Positions 29,960 to 38,076 of a DNA stretch of 46,254 nucleotides are shown piece by piece. Below the pieces are notes generated by a model. It was not told the origin of the DNA, did not search any database, and saw only the letters and a list, made by a program, of their open reading frames with translations. This stretch comes from Cohnella sp. GbtcB17 (GTDB lineage Bacteria > Bacillota > Bacilli > Paenibacillales > Paenibacillaceae): NCBI RefSeq assembly GCF_019091135.1, contig NZ_JAGXJW010000063.1, positions 1 through 46,254 on the forward strand. Direction: 5' to 3'. Within the stretch, counting starts at the first letter, position 1. Each line of letters starts with the position of its first letter. A program made the position numbers and the translations under genes.

Positions 29960-30511
29960 ATGTCCAAGATCGTCATTTTGCAAGGCAGCCCGACCGCTAA
30001 ATCCCGATTGAACGGCGTGCTCGATCGCGTGCGCAGCCAGATCGAAGAGAGCGGCGCCGAAGTGTCGGTGATCAACGTTCGCGATTTGCCCGCGGAGGAC
30101 CTGCTCCATGCCCGGTTCGACAGCCAGGCAATCGCCGAGGCCAATGCGCTCGTAGCGGCCGCGGACGCCGTCGTCATCGCTTCTCCCGTATACAAGGCAT
30201 CCTTCACCGGGATTTTGAAGGCTTATCTCGACCTGCTGCCGCAAAAAGGGCTGGAAAACAAAATCGTGCTGCCGCTCGTCGTAGGCGGCACGATCGCGCA
30301 TCTGCTCGCCATCGACTACGCCTTCAAGCCGGTGCTGTCGGTTCTGGGCGCCAGAAACATCCTGACCGGCGTATTCGTGCTGGATACGCAGGTGACTTGG
30401 GGCGAGGACGGCAAAGCCCTGATCGAAGAAGACATCGCGGGCCGTATCGACGCGGCGACTTCGCTGCTCGTGCAGGAAGCGCGCTGGCAAACCGAGCGGT
30501 CGCAGGGCTAA
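29960..30511 (+). CDS. NADPH-dependent FMN reductase (SsuE-like)
   Basis: A 183-residue flavodoxin-like NAD(P)H-dependent FMN reductase. The FMN-binding start VILQGSPTAKSRLNGVLD, the central SPVYKASFTGILKAYLDLLP and LVVGGTIAHLLAIDYAFKPVLSVLGA match the SsuE/MsuE group, which supply reduced FMN to sulfonate monooxygenases. No SsuD or sulfonate transporter gene is adjacent, so the name is only structural; it may supply reduced flavin for another oxygenase. AAGGTG lies upstream of the ATG. It is a single-gene unit flanked by a good promoter and a strong terminator. Confidence 0.85.
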   Translation: MSKIVILQGSPTAKSRLNGVLDRVRSQIEESGAEVSVINVRDLPAEDLLHARFDSQAIAEANALVAAADAVVIASPVYKASFTGILKAYLDLLPQKGLENKIVLPLVVGGTIAHLLAIDYAFKPVLSVLGARNILTGVFVLDTQVTWGEDGKALIEEDIAGRIDAATSLLVQEARWQTERSQG

Positions 30512-30543
30512 GCGTTCAGGCCTCTTTCATACGCCGTATATAC

Positions 30544-30586
30544 GCAACCGATCGGAGGCGAATGCGCAGCCGATCGGTTGCTTTTT
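30544..30586 (+). terminator. Rho-independent terminator after the flavin reductase
   Basis: GCAACCGATCGG (30544-30555) pairs perfectly with CCGATCGGTTGC (30570-30581), followed by five T. Confidence 0.92.
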
Positions 30587-30606
30587 GTTAAATCGTGAGC
30601 AAAAGC

Positions 30607-30634
30607 TTGTGGACGAACGCCCTTTCGTTATAAA
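30607..30634 (+). promoter_or_regulatory. Candidate promoter of the aldolase-like gene
   Basis: TTGTGG (30607-30612) and TATAAA (30629-30634) are separated by 16 bp. A leader of about 80 bases follows. Confidence 0.5.
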
Positions 30635-30722
30635 ATTGATGTCATGTTGTGTATTGCGGGGATATGTTGAGAATACGAACGGTGGACGTTAGCGATACGG
30701 CAGCCAAAAGGAGAAGGTAGTC

Positions 30723-31694
30723 ATGATGACCATTCACAGCAAAACGAGCCATTGCAAAATCGTCGATTGCACGGTGCGCGACGGCGGACTTGTCAACAAT
30801 TGGGACTTCAGCGCCGAATTTGTGCAGGATCTGTACCAGAGCCTGAACGAATCGGGCGTCGAATATATGGAGATCGGCTACAAAAATTCGCCGCGCCTCC
30901 TGAAGGGCGCCGACCAGGCCGGACCTTGGCGTTTTCTGGACGACGACTTCCTGCGCAAGGTGATCCCGCACAAGCTGAACACGAAGCTGTCGGCGCTCGT
31001 AGACGTCGGCCGCGTCGACGAGAACGACATCCTGCCGCGGAGCGAGTCGCTGCTGGACCTGATTCGGGTCGCCACGTACGCGCGCGACACGGAGAAGGCG
31101 ATCGAGCTCGGCACGCTGTTCCACGAGCGCGGCTACGAGACGACGATCAACATCATGGCGCTGTCCAACGTGATGGACAACGAGCTGAACGAGGCGCTGG
31201 CGATGATCGGCGACAGCCCGATCGACGTTGTCTACATCGTCGATTCCTACGGCAGCCTCGATCCGGACGATATGCGTTTTCTCGTGGAAAAGTTCAAGCG
31301 CACCCTGAAGCACAAGCGTCTTGGCGTGCACACGCACAACAACATGCAGCTGGCGTTCGCCAACACGCTGGCCGCGGCGGATCTCGGCGTCGAGCTGCTT
31401 GACGCTTCCGTCTACGGCATGGGCCGCGCCGCCGGCAACACGCCGACCGAGCTCCTGCTCGCCAAGCTCACGAATCCGAACTACAGCCTCCGTCCGGTGC
31501 TTGGCATGATCGAGCGCCACATGCTGAAGCTGCGGGAAAAAGAGGAGTGGGGCTACCTCATTCCGGACATGATCACCGGCACGCTCGACGAGCACCCGCG
31601 CTCGGCGATGGGCTGGCGCGCTTCGCCGGAGCGCGACCGCTTCACGGATTTTTACGACAAGATGACGACGCCGGAGGTTTACCCGGGCAAATAA
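30723..31694 (+). CDS. HMGL-like (DRE-TIM) aldolase family protein
   Basis: A 323-residue protein of the DRE-TIM metallolyase superfamily. The first strand carries IVDCTVRDGGLVNNWDF, the 'D.T.RDG' metal- and substrate-binding motif shared by HMG-CoA lyase, 4-hydroxy-2-oxovalerate aldolase and isopropylmalate synthase; the other metal histidines are in GVHTHNNMQLAFANTLAAADLG, and DASVYGMGRAAGNTPTELLL is typical of the aldolase group. YMEIGYKN and VVYIVDSYGSL fit the barrel strands. No CoA- or biotin-binding domain is attached. The substrate is unknown. GGAGAAGG precedes ATG 30723 (ATG 30726 is also possible). A shared bidirectional terminator separates it from a small minus-strand gene. Confidence 0.85.
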   Translation: MMTIHSKTSHCKIVDCTVRDGGLVNNWDFSAEFVQDLYQSLNESGVEYMEIGYKNSPRLLKGADQAGPWRFLDDDFLRKVIPHKLNTKLSALVDVGRVDENDILPRSESLLDLIRVATYARDTEKAIELGTLFHERGYETTINIMALSNVMDNELNEALAMIGDSPIDVVYIVDSYGSLDPDDMRFLVEKFKRTLKHKRLGVHTHNNMQLAFANTLAAADLGVELLDASVYGMGRAAGNTPTELLLAKLTNPNYSLRPVLGMIERHMLKLREKEEWGYLIPDMITGTLDEHPRSAMGWRASPERDRFTDFYDKMTTPEVYPGK

Positions 31695-31699
31695 GCGAA

Positions 31700-31739
31700 A
31701 AAACGGGACGAAGCAGCGCCGCCTGCTTTGTCCCGTTTT
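31700..31739. terminator. Bidirectional terminator (aldolase / small minus gene)
   Basis: AAAACGGGACGAAGCAG (31700-31716) pairs with the arm at 31723-31739 over 17 bp with a single G-T wobble. It has A's on the left and T's on the right, so it serves both convergent genes. Confidence 0.9.
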
Positions 31740-31763
31740 GCGTTTGCAGCGATATTCCGCCGT

Positions 31764-32069
31764 TTAGCGATAGCCGCCGAGCTCACCCTGGCCGCGGACG
31801 GCAGCTGCGCGTTTTTGGGGATTGGGGTGGAAGAAGGCGTCTCCGCTCAGCGACTTGCCGCCTACCGTGACCGCTTGAACGGAGACGTCGATGTCCAGCG
31901 ATTCGGCGAACCGCTGAAGCAGCTCTTCCTGCTGCATGCCGTCCAGCTCGATGTACCAGGAAAACGTGCCGTATTGCTGAATGACGAACAGCCGCGCGCG
32001 CTCGAAAGTGACCGGCCATTGTTCCGAGCCTTGGCGCACTAACAGGGATGCCAGTTCAAAAGTTTCCAT
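31764..32069 (-). CDS. Small protein of unknown function (101 aa)
   Basis: A 101-residue soluble protein beginning METFELASLLVRQGSEQWP, with a central YGTFSWYIELDGMQQEELLQRFAESLDIDV stretch and a basic, glycine-rich tail. It has no signal peptide or membrane segment. The ATG at 32069 is chosen because it starts the part with protein-like composition; a GGAG lies about 14 bases upstream, so the site is weak. The frame stays open further upstream, but that part overlaps the gamma-glutamylcyclotransferase-like gene's leader and reads like noncoding DNA. It shares a terminator with the convergent aldolase gene. No family is recognised. Confidence 0.6.
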   Translation of the reverse strand: METFELASLLVRQGSEQWPVTFERARLFVIQQYGTFSWYIELDGMQQEELLQRFAESLDIDVSVQAVTVGGKSLSGDAFFHPNPQKRAAAVRGQGELGGYR

Positions 32070-32226
32070 GATTGCAAAATCGCTCCAGTCGTTGAAGGAA
32101 TGCCGGCCCGGTTGGCGGGACGAATGCGGCGAGCTATGATAGAGAGAACGAAGGCTGTCGCGCCTCTGTGGATTCATTGTAGCCGTTCGCGGGGCATGCG
32201 CGCAAACGAGGAAGGGAGCAAGGCGG

Positions 32227-32691
32227 ATGAGCGAAACGGGAGCGGACAAGAACATGTTGAGCGACAGCCGGCTTCGGACCGCGGGACTTCACCGGATCTT
32301 CGTATACGGATCGCTGCTGCCCGGACTGGAGAACGCCGGCCTCATCTGGCCTTTCGCCCGGTCTGAGCCGCAGCCGGGTGCGGTGAGCGGACGTCTCGTT
32401 GCTGTGGAAGGTTATCCGGCGCTAGTTCCGCCGCGGCCGGGAACGCCTTCCGATCGGCGCGTGCGCGGCCTGTGGACGCTCGTGGACCGGGAGACGCTGG
32501 CGCGCCTCGACCGGCTGGAGGAATATTTCGGACCCGAAGAAAATAACGATTACGAGCGCGTCCGTGTGCGCGACGCCGACCGACCAGATGTGCAAGGCTG
32601 GGTCTACGTGTGGCCGGACGACAGAGGACGACCCGACGCTGGCGTCGATTGGTGGCCCGACGCGAGGCCTGGTCTGCGTTCCGCGGATTAA
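32227..32691 (+). CDS. Gamma-glutamylcyclotransferase-like (AIG2/GGCT fold) protein
   Basis: A 154-residue protein with the GGCT-like fold. The family's YGSL substrate loop is present (HRIFVYGSLLPGLENAGLI), with VSGRLVAVEGYPALVPP, RVRGLWTLVDRETLARLDRLEEYFG and the probable catalytic Glu in RLEEYFGPEE; YERVRVRDADRPDVQGWVYVW ends the barrel. Such proteins release 5-oxoproline from gamma-glutamyl compounds or act on gamma-glutamylamines; the substrate is not known. GGGAGCAAGGCGG precedes the ATG at 32227. It is divergent from the 101-residue gene and followed by copCD. Confidence 0.82.
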   Translation: MSETGADKNMLSDSRLRTAGLHRIFVYGSLLPGLENAGLIWPFARSEPQPGAVSGRLVAVEGYPALVPPRPGTPSDRRVRGLWTLVDRETLARLDRLEEYFGPEENNDYERVRVRDADRPDVQGWVYVWPDDRGRPDAGVDWWPDARPGLRSAD

Positions 32692-32730
32692 AAGCGGTTT
32701 ATGCGCTGTCGATTTCCGCGGCGAATATGG

Positions 32731-32772
32731 CCCCTTCGCGTCATGCGAAGGGGTCAAGGCTTCGCTTATACT
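32731..32772 (+). promoter_or_regulatory. Inverted repeat and -10 element upstream of copCD
   Basis: CCCCTTCGC and GCGAAGGGG (32731-32753) form a perfect 9-bp inverted repeat with a five-base gap. TATACT follows at 32767-32772. There is no T tract, so a terminator is less likely than an operator. The CCCC...GGGG arms loosely recall CsoR-type copper operators, but the half-site spacing differs. Confidence 0.4.
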
Positions 32773-32820
32773 GATAGTTACGAATTTTACGGACCGACGG
32801 AAGGCGGGGAATGCGGCGAC

Positions 32821-34515
32821 ATGAGAAGTTTTGAAATAGCCGGAGCAGGCAACCGCGGTTGGCGGAGTATGGCCGTGCGGAAGGCTCGGCGGACGGGGAT
32901 GCTGGCACTATGGCTCGTCCTGATCGCCTCCGTGACGGCGGTGTTCGCGCCGGCCGCATCGGCGCACGCCGTATTGGAGAAAGCCGTGCCGGCACAGGAC
33001 GCACAGCTAGCGGCGGGGCCCGACTTCGTGGAGCTGACGTTCAACGAACGGCTCGACGGCGGCTCGTCCGCGCGTCTCTCCGTCCTGAACGGCGACTCGA
33101 AGACGGTGGCATCGGGCAAGCCGGAGCGGCTCTCGCAGGGAAAGGGGCTGCGGCTTGCGCTGCCCAAGCTTGGCGAAGGTCATTACACCGTGAGCTATTC
33201 GGTCATCTCCGCGGACGGGCATCCCGTCGAAGGGGCGTACGTTTTTACGGTGGGCGATCCGCCCCCGCTGACGGACGCGGCCGAACTCGATCCGCACGCC
33301 CAGCTCGGACATAATTCCCACAACCACGGGGGCGAGCAGGATCTGACGACCACCCGATTTATTTTTTACGCCAGCCGGGTGTTGTTTTTCGCTTCCCTGC
33401 TCGTGCTGTCCGGGCTGCTGCTGTGGGGGCTGCGGCGCGAGGCGTCGGCCGCGGAGCGGACGTCCCGGGAGACGTGGATCGGCTGGACGGCCCAGTTCGG
33501 GGCGCTGGCGACGCTCGTCTACGTCGTCCTCCAGATGTCGAACCTGACCGAGGGCGAGCCGTTCTCCGAATGGGGACGCATCTTGACCGATACGACGGTC
33601 GGCCGTCTCTATGCCGCCCAGCTCGTGCTGGCGTTCGCGGCGCTGTTGCTTCGCGGCTTGAACCCAACCGCCAGACTAGCTTGGGTGCTGCTCGCGCTTG
33701 CGGCCGAGACCTGGAACGGACATGCCGCCGCCTTCAGCCCCGAAGCCTACACGCTGGCGCTCGACTTCGTCCACTTGCTCGCCGCGGCCGTCTGGTCGGG
33801 CGGACTCGTGCTTCTCGCCGCCGTCTGGCATCGCGAGCGGCCCGAGGCGGGCAGGTTCGCGATCCGTTTTTCCAAATGGGCGCTGCTCTCCTTCCTGGTG
33901 CTCGCGCTGACGGGCGCGCTCAGCACGCTGCAATATTTGCCGACGCTCTCCTATCTGTTCGAGACGTCCTGGGGAACCTGGCTGCTCATCAAGATCGGCC
34001 TGTCGCTGCTGGTCGTCGTCACGGCGTTCCTCATTCGCTTGCGGCTGCGCAAGGGCGAGCTGCCGCGCGCCGGCCTGCTGAAGGCGGATCTCGGCCTGCT
34101 CGGGGCCATCGTGCTGAGCGTCGGCGTGCTGACCTACCAGAATCCGCTGCCGGCCAACGAGCCGATCTCCTACCACGAGATGGGCACGGACATGCACGTG
34201 ACGCTTCGCATTACGCCCGGCGTGCCGGGAGACAATGCGTTTACGCTGAAAATATGGCTGCCGGACAGCGTCGGCGCGCCAAAAAAGGTCGCGCTTCGCC
34301 TTCGTCCGCTCGGCAGCGGGGACGTCGGATTCATCGACGTGCCGCTCGAAGCTTACGAGGATTCGGAGCTCGACGATTTCCCCGACTTCACGAAGGCGAC
34401 CTTCCAGTCGAAGGGTCCTTATCTGGCGTTCCGGGGGCGCTGGGAGGCGCAGATTCGGGTAACGGACAGCACCGATACGGAGATCGTCAAATCGACGGAT
34501 TTCCGGATTTATTGA
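32821..34515 (+). CDS. CopC-CopD fusion protein (YcnJ-like copper protein)
   Basis: A 564-residue predicted copper-handling membrane protein. After a signal peptide (about residues 27-48, ending APAASA) the mature protein starts with H49 in HAVLEKAVPA, the usual N-terminal copper ligand of CopC; SADGHPVEGAYVFTV supplies another. The CopC domain (to about residue 150) is followed by a His-rich linker (HAQLGHNSHNHGGE) and a CopD domain with eight or so membrane helices (RFIFYASRVLFFASLLVL through LGAIVLSVGVLTY). A C-terminal extracytoplasmic domain, about 120 residues, resembles YtkA. This CopC-CopD-YtkA order is that of B. subtilis YcnJ, a copper importer. The ATG at 32821 was chosen with GGCGGGGA upstream. 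The two-component system starts 46 bp downstream, apparently in the same operon. Confidence 0.88.
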   Translation: MRSFEIAGAGNRGWRSMAVRKARRTGMLALWLVLIASVTAVFAPAASAHAVLEKAVPAQDAQLAAGPDFVELTFNERLDGGSSARLSVLNGDSKTVASGKPERLSQGKGLRLALPKLGEGHYTVSYSVISADGHPVEGAYVFTVGDPPPLTDAAELDPHAQLGHNSHNHGGEQDLTTTRFIFYASRVLFFASLLVLSGLLLWGLRREASAAERTSRETWIGWTAQFGALATLVYVVLQMSNLTEGEPFSEWGRILTDTTVGRLYAAQLVLAFAALLLRGLNPTARLAWVLLALAAETWNGHAAAFSPEAYTLALDFVHLLAAAVWSGGLVLLAAVWHRERPEAGRFAIRFSKWALLSFLVLALTGALSTLQYLPTLSYLFETSWGTWLLIKIGLSLLVVVTAFLIRLRLRKGELPRAGLLKADLGLLGAIVLSVGVLTYQNPLPANEPISYHEMGTDMHVTLRITPGVPGDNAFTLKIWLPDSVGAPKKVALRLRPLGSGDVGFIDVPLEAYEDSELDDFPDFTKATFQSKGPYLAFRGRWEAQIRVTDSTDTEIVKSTDFRIY

Positions 34516-34561
34516 CGGATCGCGGACGAAGCCGCAGCGAGCGGGGACGGGAGGAAAGCCG

Positions 34562-35431
34562 ATGAACGATCGCCGGATTAAATGGATGATCCTGCTCATC
34601 CCGACGCTGACGATCGGCTTGTGGGAGTATGTCCGGCATGCCTTTCTGCTGCCGTACATGACGATGGACCTGGGCAATTTTCTCGCGCCGTTCATCGTGC
34701 TGGCCGTGACGCTTACGCTCGTGCGGGGGCTGTTCGCGAGGCTTGAATCGTCCCAGCGCGCGCTTTCGCGCGAGCGCTCGCTCAGCGCGGCGCTCGAAGA
34801 GCGGGAGCGGCTCGCCGGCGAGCTGCACGACGGCATCGCGCAGTCGCTGTTCCTGCTCGCCGTCAAGCTGGACAAGCTCGATGCGTCGCCGAACGAAGCG
34901 GCGCGCGCGGCGACGGCCGGCGAGCTGCGCGAGACCGTCCGCGATGTGCACGAGGACGTGCGCCAGGCGATCGCCAGGCTGCGTCTGCCGCCCGAAGCGG
35001 CCGATCACGGCTGGGTGGAGCCGCTGCGCGAATTGCTCGGGGAGACGGCAGCTTTGACCGAGGCGGAGGCGGAGTTCCGCTGGGACATTCCGGAGGACAT
35101 GCTGGGCGCCAAGGAAAAAGTCGAGCTGCATGCGTGCCTGCGCGAAGCGCTGGTCAACGTGCGCAAGCACGCCCGCGCGGAGCGCGTATACGTCGTCGGC
35201 GAGCGTACGCCGGACGGCGGCTTCCGCTGCGCCGTCGTCGACGACGGCGTCGGCTTCGCGGGCGATCCGCTGGAGGCGCCCGGCAGATTCGGCTTGCGCA
35301 TGGTTCGCGAGCGCGCGGGCCGCATGGGGTGGACGTTCCGCGCAGAATGCAGGGACGGTCTGACCGTGATCGAGCTGACCAAAAAAGGAGCGAACGCGGA
35401 TGGAAGGCAAATGGCGGGTTCTGCTCGTTGA
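34562..35431 (+). CDS. Sensor histidine kinase (NarX/DesK type)
   Basis: A 289-residue HisKA_3-type kinase. Two short membrane segments at the N-terminus (about 8-30 and 39-58) leave almost no extracytoplasmic loop, so the signal is likely sensed within or at the membrane. A coiled linker leads to phosphoacceptor H89 in ERLAGELHDGIAQSLFLLAVKLDKL, and the HATPase domain has REALVNVRKHARAERVYV, VDDGVGF and GRFGLRMVRERAGRMGW. The size and layout resemble LiaS and DesK. GGGAGG precedes the ATG. It lies 46 bp downstream of copCD and overlaps the response regulator gene by 32 bp, so all three are probably one operon. Confidence 0.88.
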   Translation: MNDRRIKWMILLIPTLTIGLWEYVRHAFLLPYMTMDLGNFLAPFIVLAVTLTLVRGLFARLESSQRALSRERSLSAALEERERLAGELHDGIAQSLFLLAVKLDKLDASPNEAARAATAGELRETVRDVHEDVRQAIARLRLPPEAADHGWVEPLRELLGETAALTEAEAEFRWDIPEDMLGAKEKVELHACLREALVNVRKHARAERVYVVGERTPDGGFRCAVVDDGVGFAGDPLEAPGRFGLRMVRERAGRMGWTFRAECRDGLTVIELTKKGANADGRQMAGSAR

Positions 35432-36119
35432 CGACCACCGGCATGCACGGCAGGGCATGCGGGAAATCGTGGAGGGTTGTCCCGATTTTCTCGTCGTTGG
35501 AGAAGCTGCGAGCGGCGAGGAGGCGATCGGCCTCATGCCGGACGCTTGTCCGGATCTGGTGCTGATGGACATCCATATGCCCGGAATGGGCGGATTGGCG
35601 GCGTCCAAGACGATCAAGGAGGCTTATCCTGCGGTCAAGATCGTCATCGTGACCGTGTCCGACGAGCCTGCCCACCTGTTCGAGGCGCTCAAGAAGGGCG
35701 CGCAGGGCTACTTGCTCAAAAATCTCAATCCATCCGCCTGGCGGGAATATTTGCGCGCCGTCGCGGCCGACGACGCTCCGCTGAGCGCGGATATCGCGCT
35801 GTCGATTCTGAGAGAGTTCGCCGGACGCGGAGGCGCGGCCGCCAGTTCGGGCGACGGCGCGGCCGGCGCGCGCAGCCAGGGCAAGCGGGCCGAAGGGCCG
35901 GAGAGCGGCGAGCCGCTGCGCGAAGACCTGACGCCAAGAGAGAAGGAGATTCTCCTCGAGGTGGCGCGAGGACTGACGAACCGGGACGTCGCGGCCGCGC
36001 TCGGCGTATCGGAGCATACGGTCAAAAACCATTTGAAAAACATTTTGCAAAAGCTTCATCTCGGCAACCGGGTGCAGTTGACCCGGTATGCGTACGAGCA
36101 GGGGATCGTCGACACATGA
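35400..36119 (+). CDS. NarL/FixJ-family response regulator
   Basis: A 239-residue regulator with a receiver (acidic D11/D12 in VLLVDDHRHARQGM, phosphoacceptor D57 in LVLMDIHMPGMGG, Lys in GYLLKNLNPSAWREYLRAV) and a C-terminal LuxR-type HTH (LTPREKEILLEVARGLTNRDVAAALGVSEHTVKNHLKNILQKLHLGNRVQLTRYAYEQG). An unusually long Gly/Ala-rich linker (about residues 141-175) joins them. The ATG at 35400 follows AAGGAG (inside the kinase gene), giving a 32-bp overlap and translational coupling. Its target is unknown; copCD is the nearest candidate. A terminator overlaps the stop codon. Confidence 0.92.
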   Translation: MEGKWRVLLVDDHRHARQGMREIVEGCPDFLVVGEAASGEEAIGLMPDACPDLVLMDIHMPGMGGLAASKTIKEAYPAVKIVIVTVSDEPAHLFEALKKGAQGYLLKNLNPSAWREYLRAVAADDAPLSADIALSILREFAGRGGAAASSGDGAAGARSQGKRAEGPESGEPLREDLTPREKEILLEVARGLTNRDVAAALGVSEHTVKNHLKNILQKLHLGNRVQLTRYAYEQGIVDT

Positions 36120-36137
36120 CGGTCCGCTGCTTTTTTT
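36098..36137 (+). terminator. Terminator overlapping the response regulator's stop codon
   Basis: GCAG/CTGC outside and GATCGTC/GACGGTC inside (one G-T wobble) enclose a seven-base loop and are followed by seven T. The left arm lies in the last codons of the NarL-type regulator gene, so the stop codon sits at the loop/right-arm border. Confidence 0.7.
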
Positions 36138-36142
36138 CGATT

Positions 36143-36183
36143 TTCAGAAAAAACGCTGATTTTGATATGAAAAATCGTATACT
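36143..36183 (+). promoter_or_regulatory. Region upstream of yesM with motif shared with the permease promoter
   Basis: TTCAGA (36143-36148) and CGCTGATTTT (36154-36163) are followed by TATACT (36178-36183), a likely -10. The same decamer CGCTGATTTT occurs at 39713-39722, with TTCAGA at 39681-39686, upstream of the ABC permease gene. No good -35 is present, so activation by the adjacent AraC-type regulator is plausible. Confidence 0.4.
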
Positions 36184-36279
36184 TGAATAGGTTTCCGATA
36201 TCGGCAGGCCTCGCTACAATCAAGCTGAATGGAAATGACAGCGCTTACCAATTCGCGGCGCGCGAAAGAGGGGCGGAAT

Positions 36280-38076
36280 ATGCGGACGTTTTTCCGCCAC
36301 TTCACCAATCACATGAAAATCAGGAACAAGCTGATCGTTTCCTTTATCGCCGTCGTCCTGGTGCCGACGTTGATCGTCGGCGTCTACCTCACCGTGGAGC
36401 TGAGGAAAATGGCGTTGCGGGGCGCGGCGGAGCAGATTGAGACGAATATGGACCGGGTCAAGAAACGGACGATGGACATGCTCAACGTTTCATACGACAT
36501 TTCCTACCGATTGTCCAACGATACGCGTCTCGGCCAGCTCGCCAACGGGACGTACAATTCGACCTACAGCGTCGTCGACGCTTACCGGGAATATCCCGAC
36601 TTCAAGGAATACGTGAACCTGTACCGTGAGATTACGAGCATACGCCTGTACGTGGACAATCCGACGCTGCTCGACAACTGGGAGATCATCCCCACGGACG
36701 AGCAAACGAAAAATACGGATTGGTACCGATGGGCCAAAAAATCCGACGGCCTGATTCGCTGGAGCTATATCACGGATGCGAGAGACGGGCTGCGCTATCT
36801 CAGCTTGATCCGGCGCATCGACTTTTACAAGCATTCGACGAACGGCGTGCTCGTCATCAACGCGAATTCGGCGATGCTGAACGGCATCCTGAGCCAGGAG
36901 TCGTTCGATACGATGCTTGTCGCCGACCGCGACATCGTGGCGGCGAACCATCCGGAGTCGGTCGGCAAGACGCTGCAAGATCTGGCGATCGATCCCGATA
37001 TCGCCGATCGGCGAAGCGGCGCTTTTATGACCAAGCTTGGCGAGCGCCGCGTGCGGATCCAGATCGTCGATCTGTATCCGGACAACGCGCTCATCAATCT
37101 GCGAATTCTGTCCGTTTTTTCGGTCGACGATATCGTACGCGAGCCCAACCGGATCATCCGGTCGGCGCTGGTCGCGATCGGACTTAGCCTCGTCGTCGCG
37201 CTTGTTCTGATCCTCGTCCTGTCCAAGCTGATCGGCGGCCGGCTGCTTCGCTTGAGCAAGCACATCTCCAGAGTCGCGACGGGCAAACTCGATCTGAGGC
37301 TGGCGATCGACGGGAAGGACGAGATCGGGCAGCTCTCCCGCCAGTTCAACGCGATGCTCGGCAGCATCCGGGCGCTCATGGGGGAGGTGAACGAATCCAA
37401 CCGGCAGAAAAGAGAGCTGGAGACGAGGCAAAGCGAGATCAAGCTTCGAATGCTGGCCAGCCAGATCAATCCGCATTTTTTGTTCAACACGCTGGAGTCG
37501 ATCCGCATGAAGGCGGTCGTGAGAAAAGAAACCGATATCGCCCGGACGGTAAAGCTGCTCGGCAAGATGATGCGCAAAAACCTGGAAGCGGGCAGCGGCG
37601 TCATCCCCGTCTCTGCGGAGATCGATATGATCGGTTGTTATCTGGACATTCAAAAATTCCGCTACGAGGACAGGCTGCAGTACAAGCTGGATATCGATCC
37701 GGCCGCGCTGTCCGAGCGCATTCCGTCGCTCGTCGTTCAGCCGATCGTCGAGAATGCCGTCATCCACGGCATGGAAAACAAAGAGGAGGCGGTAACCGTT
37801 GAAGTCGCGCTGCAAAGCAGTGCGGAAGGACTGCTCGTCGAGGTGAGGGACGACGGCGCCGGCATGTCCGAGGAGCGATTGGCGGAAGTGATCGCCAGCT
37901 TGAAGGATCCGGGAGGCGCGGAGTCTTCCGATCATATCGGTCTGCGCAACGTGAACGCTCGCCTCCAGCTTTCTTACAGCGCCGAATACGGGCTTGCCAT
38001 CGAGAGCGCACCCGGCGCGGGAACGCGCGTCCGATTCATTATACCGAGAAGGAAGGGGGATCAGGCGGATGTATAA
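36280..38076 (+). CDS. YesM-type sensor histidine kinase
   Basis: A 598-residue kinase of the His_kinase/YesM group. A membrane segment near residues 17-38 (KLIVSFIAVVLVPTLIVGVYL) and another near 300-325 (SALVAIGLSLVVALVLILVLSKL) enclose an extracytoplasmic dCache-like sensor domain; then come HAMP (LSKHISRVATGKLDLRLAI), the kinase core with phosphoacceptor H399 in INPHFLFNTLESIRM and an ATPase domain (VVQPIVENAVIHGMENK, DDGAGM, HIGLRNVNARLQLSY). The ATG at 36280 follows GAGGGGCGG; an ATG at 36229 has no site. It is paired with the AraC-type regulator gene that overlaps it by eight bases, and stands before an ABC importer, the usual genomic setting of carbohydrate-sensing YesMN systems in Paenibacillaceae. 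Confidence 0.92.
   Translation: MRTFFRHFTNHMKIRNKLIVSFIAVVLVPTLIVGVYLTVELRKMALRGAAEQIETNMDRVKKRTMDMLNVSYDISYRLSNDTRLGQLANGTYNSTYSVVDAYREYPDFKEYVNLYREITSIRLYVDNPTLLDNWEIIPTDEQTKNTDWYRWAKKSDGLIRWSYITDARDGLRYLSLIRRIDFYKHSTNGVLVINANSAMLNGILSQESFDTMLVADRDIVAANHPESVGKTLQDLAIDPDIADRRSGAFMTKLGERRVRIQIVDLYPDNALINLRILSVFSVDDIVREPNRIIRSALVAIGLSLVVALVLILVLSKLIGGRLLRLSKHISRVATGKLDLRLAIDGKDEIGQLSRQFNAMLGSIRALMGEVNESNRQKRELETRQSEIKLRMLASQINPHFLFNTLESIRMKAVVRKETDIARTVKLLGKMMRKNLEAGSGVIPVSAEIDMIGCYLDIQKFRYEDRLQYKLDIDPAALSERIPSLVVQPIVENAVIHGMENKEEAVTVEVALQSSAEGLLVEVRDDGAGMSEERLAEVIASLKDPGGAESSDHIGLRNVNARLQLSYSAEYGLAIESAPGAGTRVRFIIPRRKGDQADV

Noticed and set aside
29960..30511. Sulfonate utilisation locus suggested by the SsuE-like protein
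   Set aside because: No monooxygenase, sulfonate transporter or cysteine-biosynthesis gene is adjacent.
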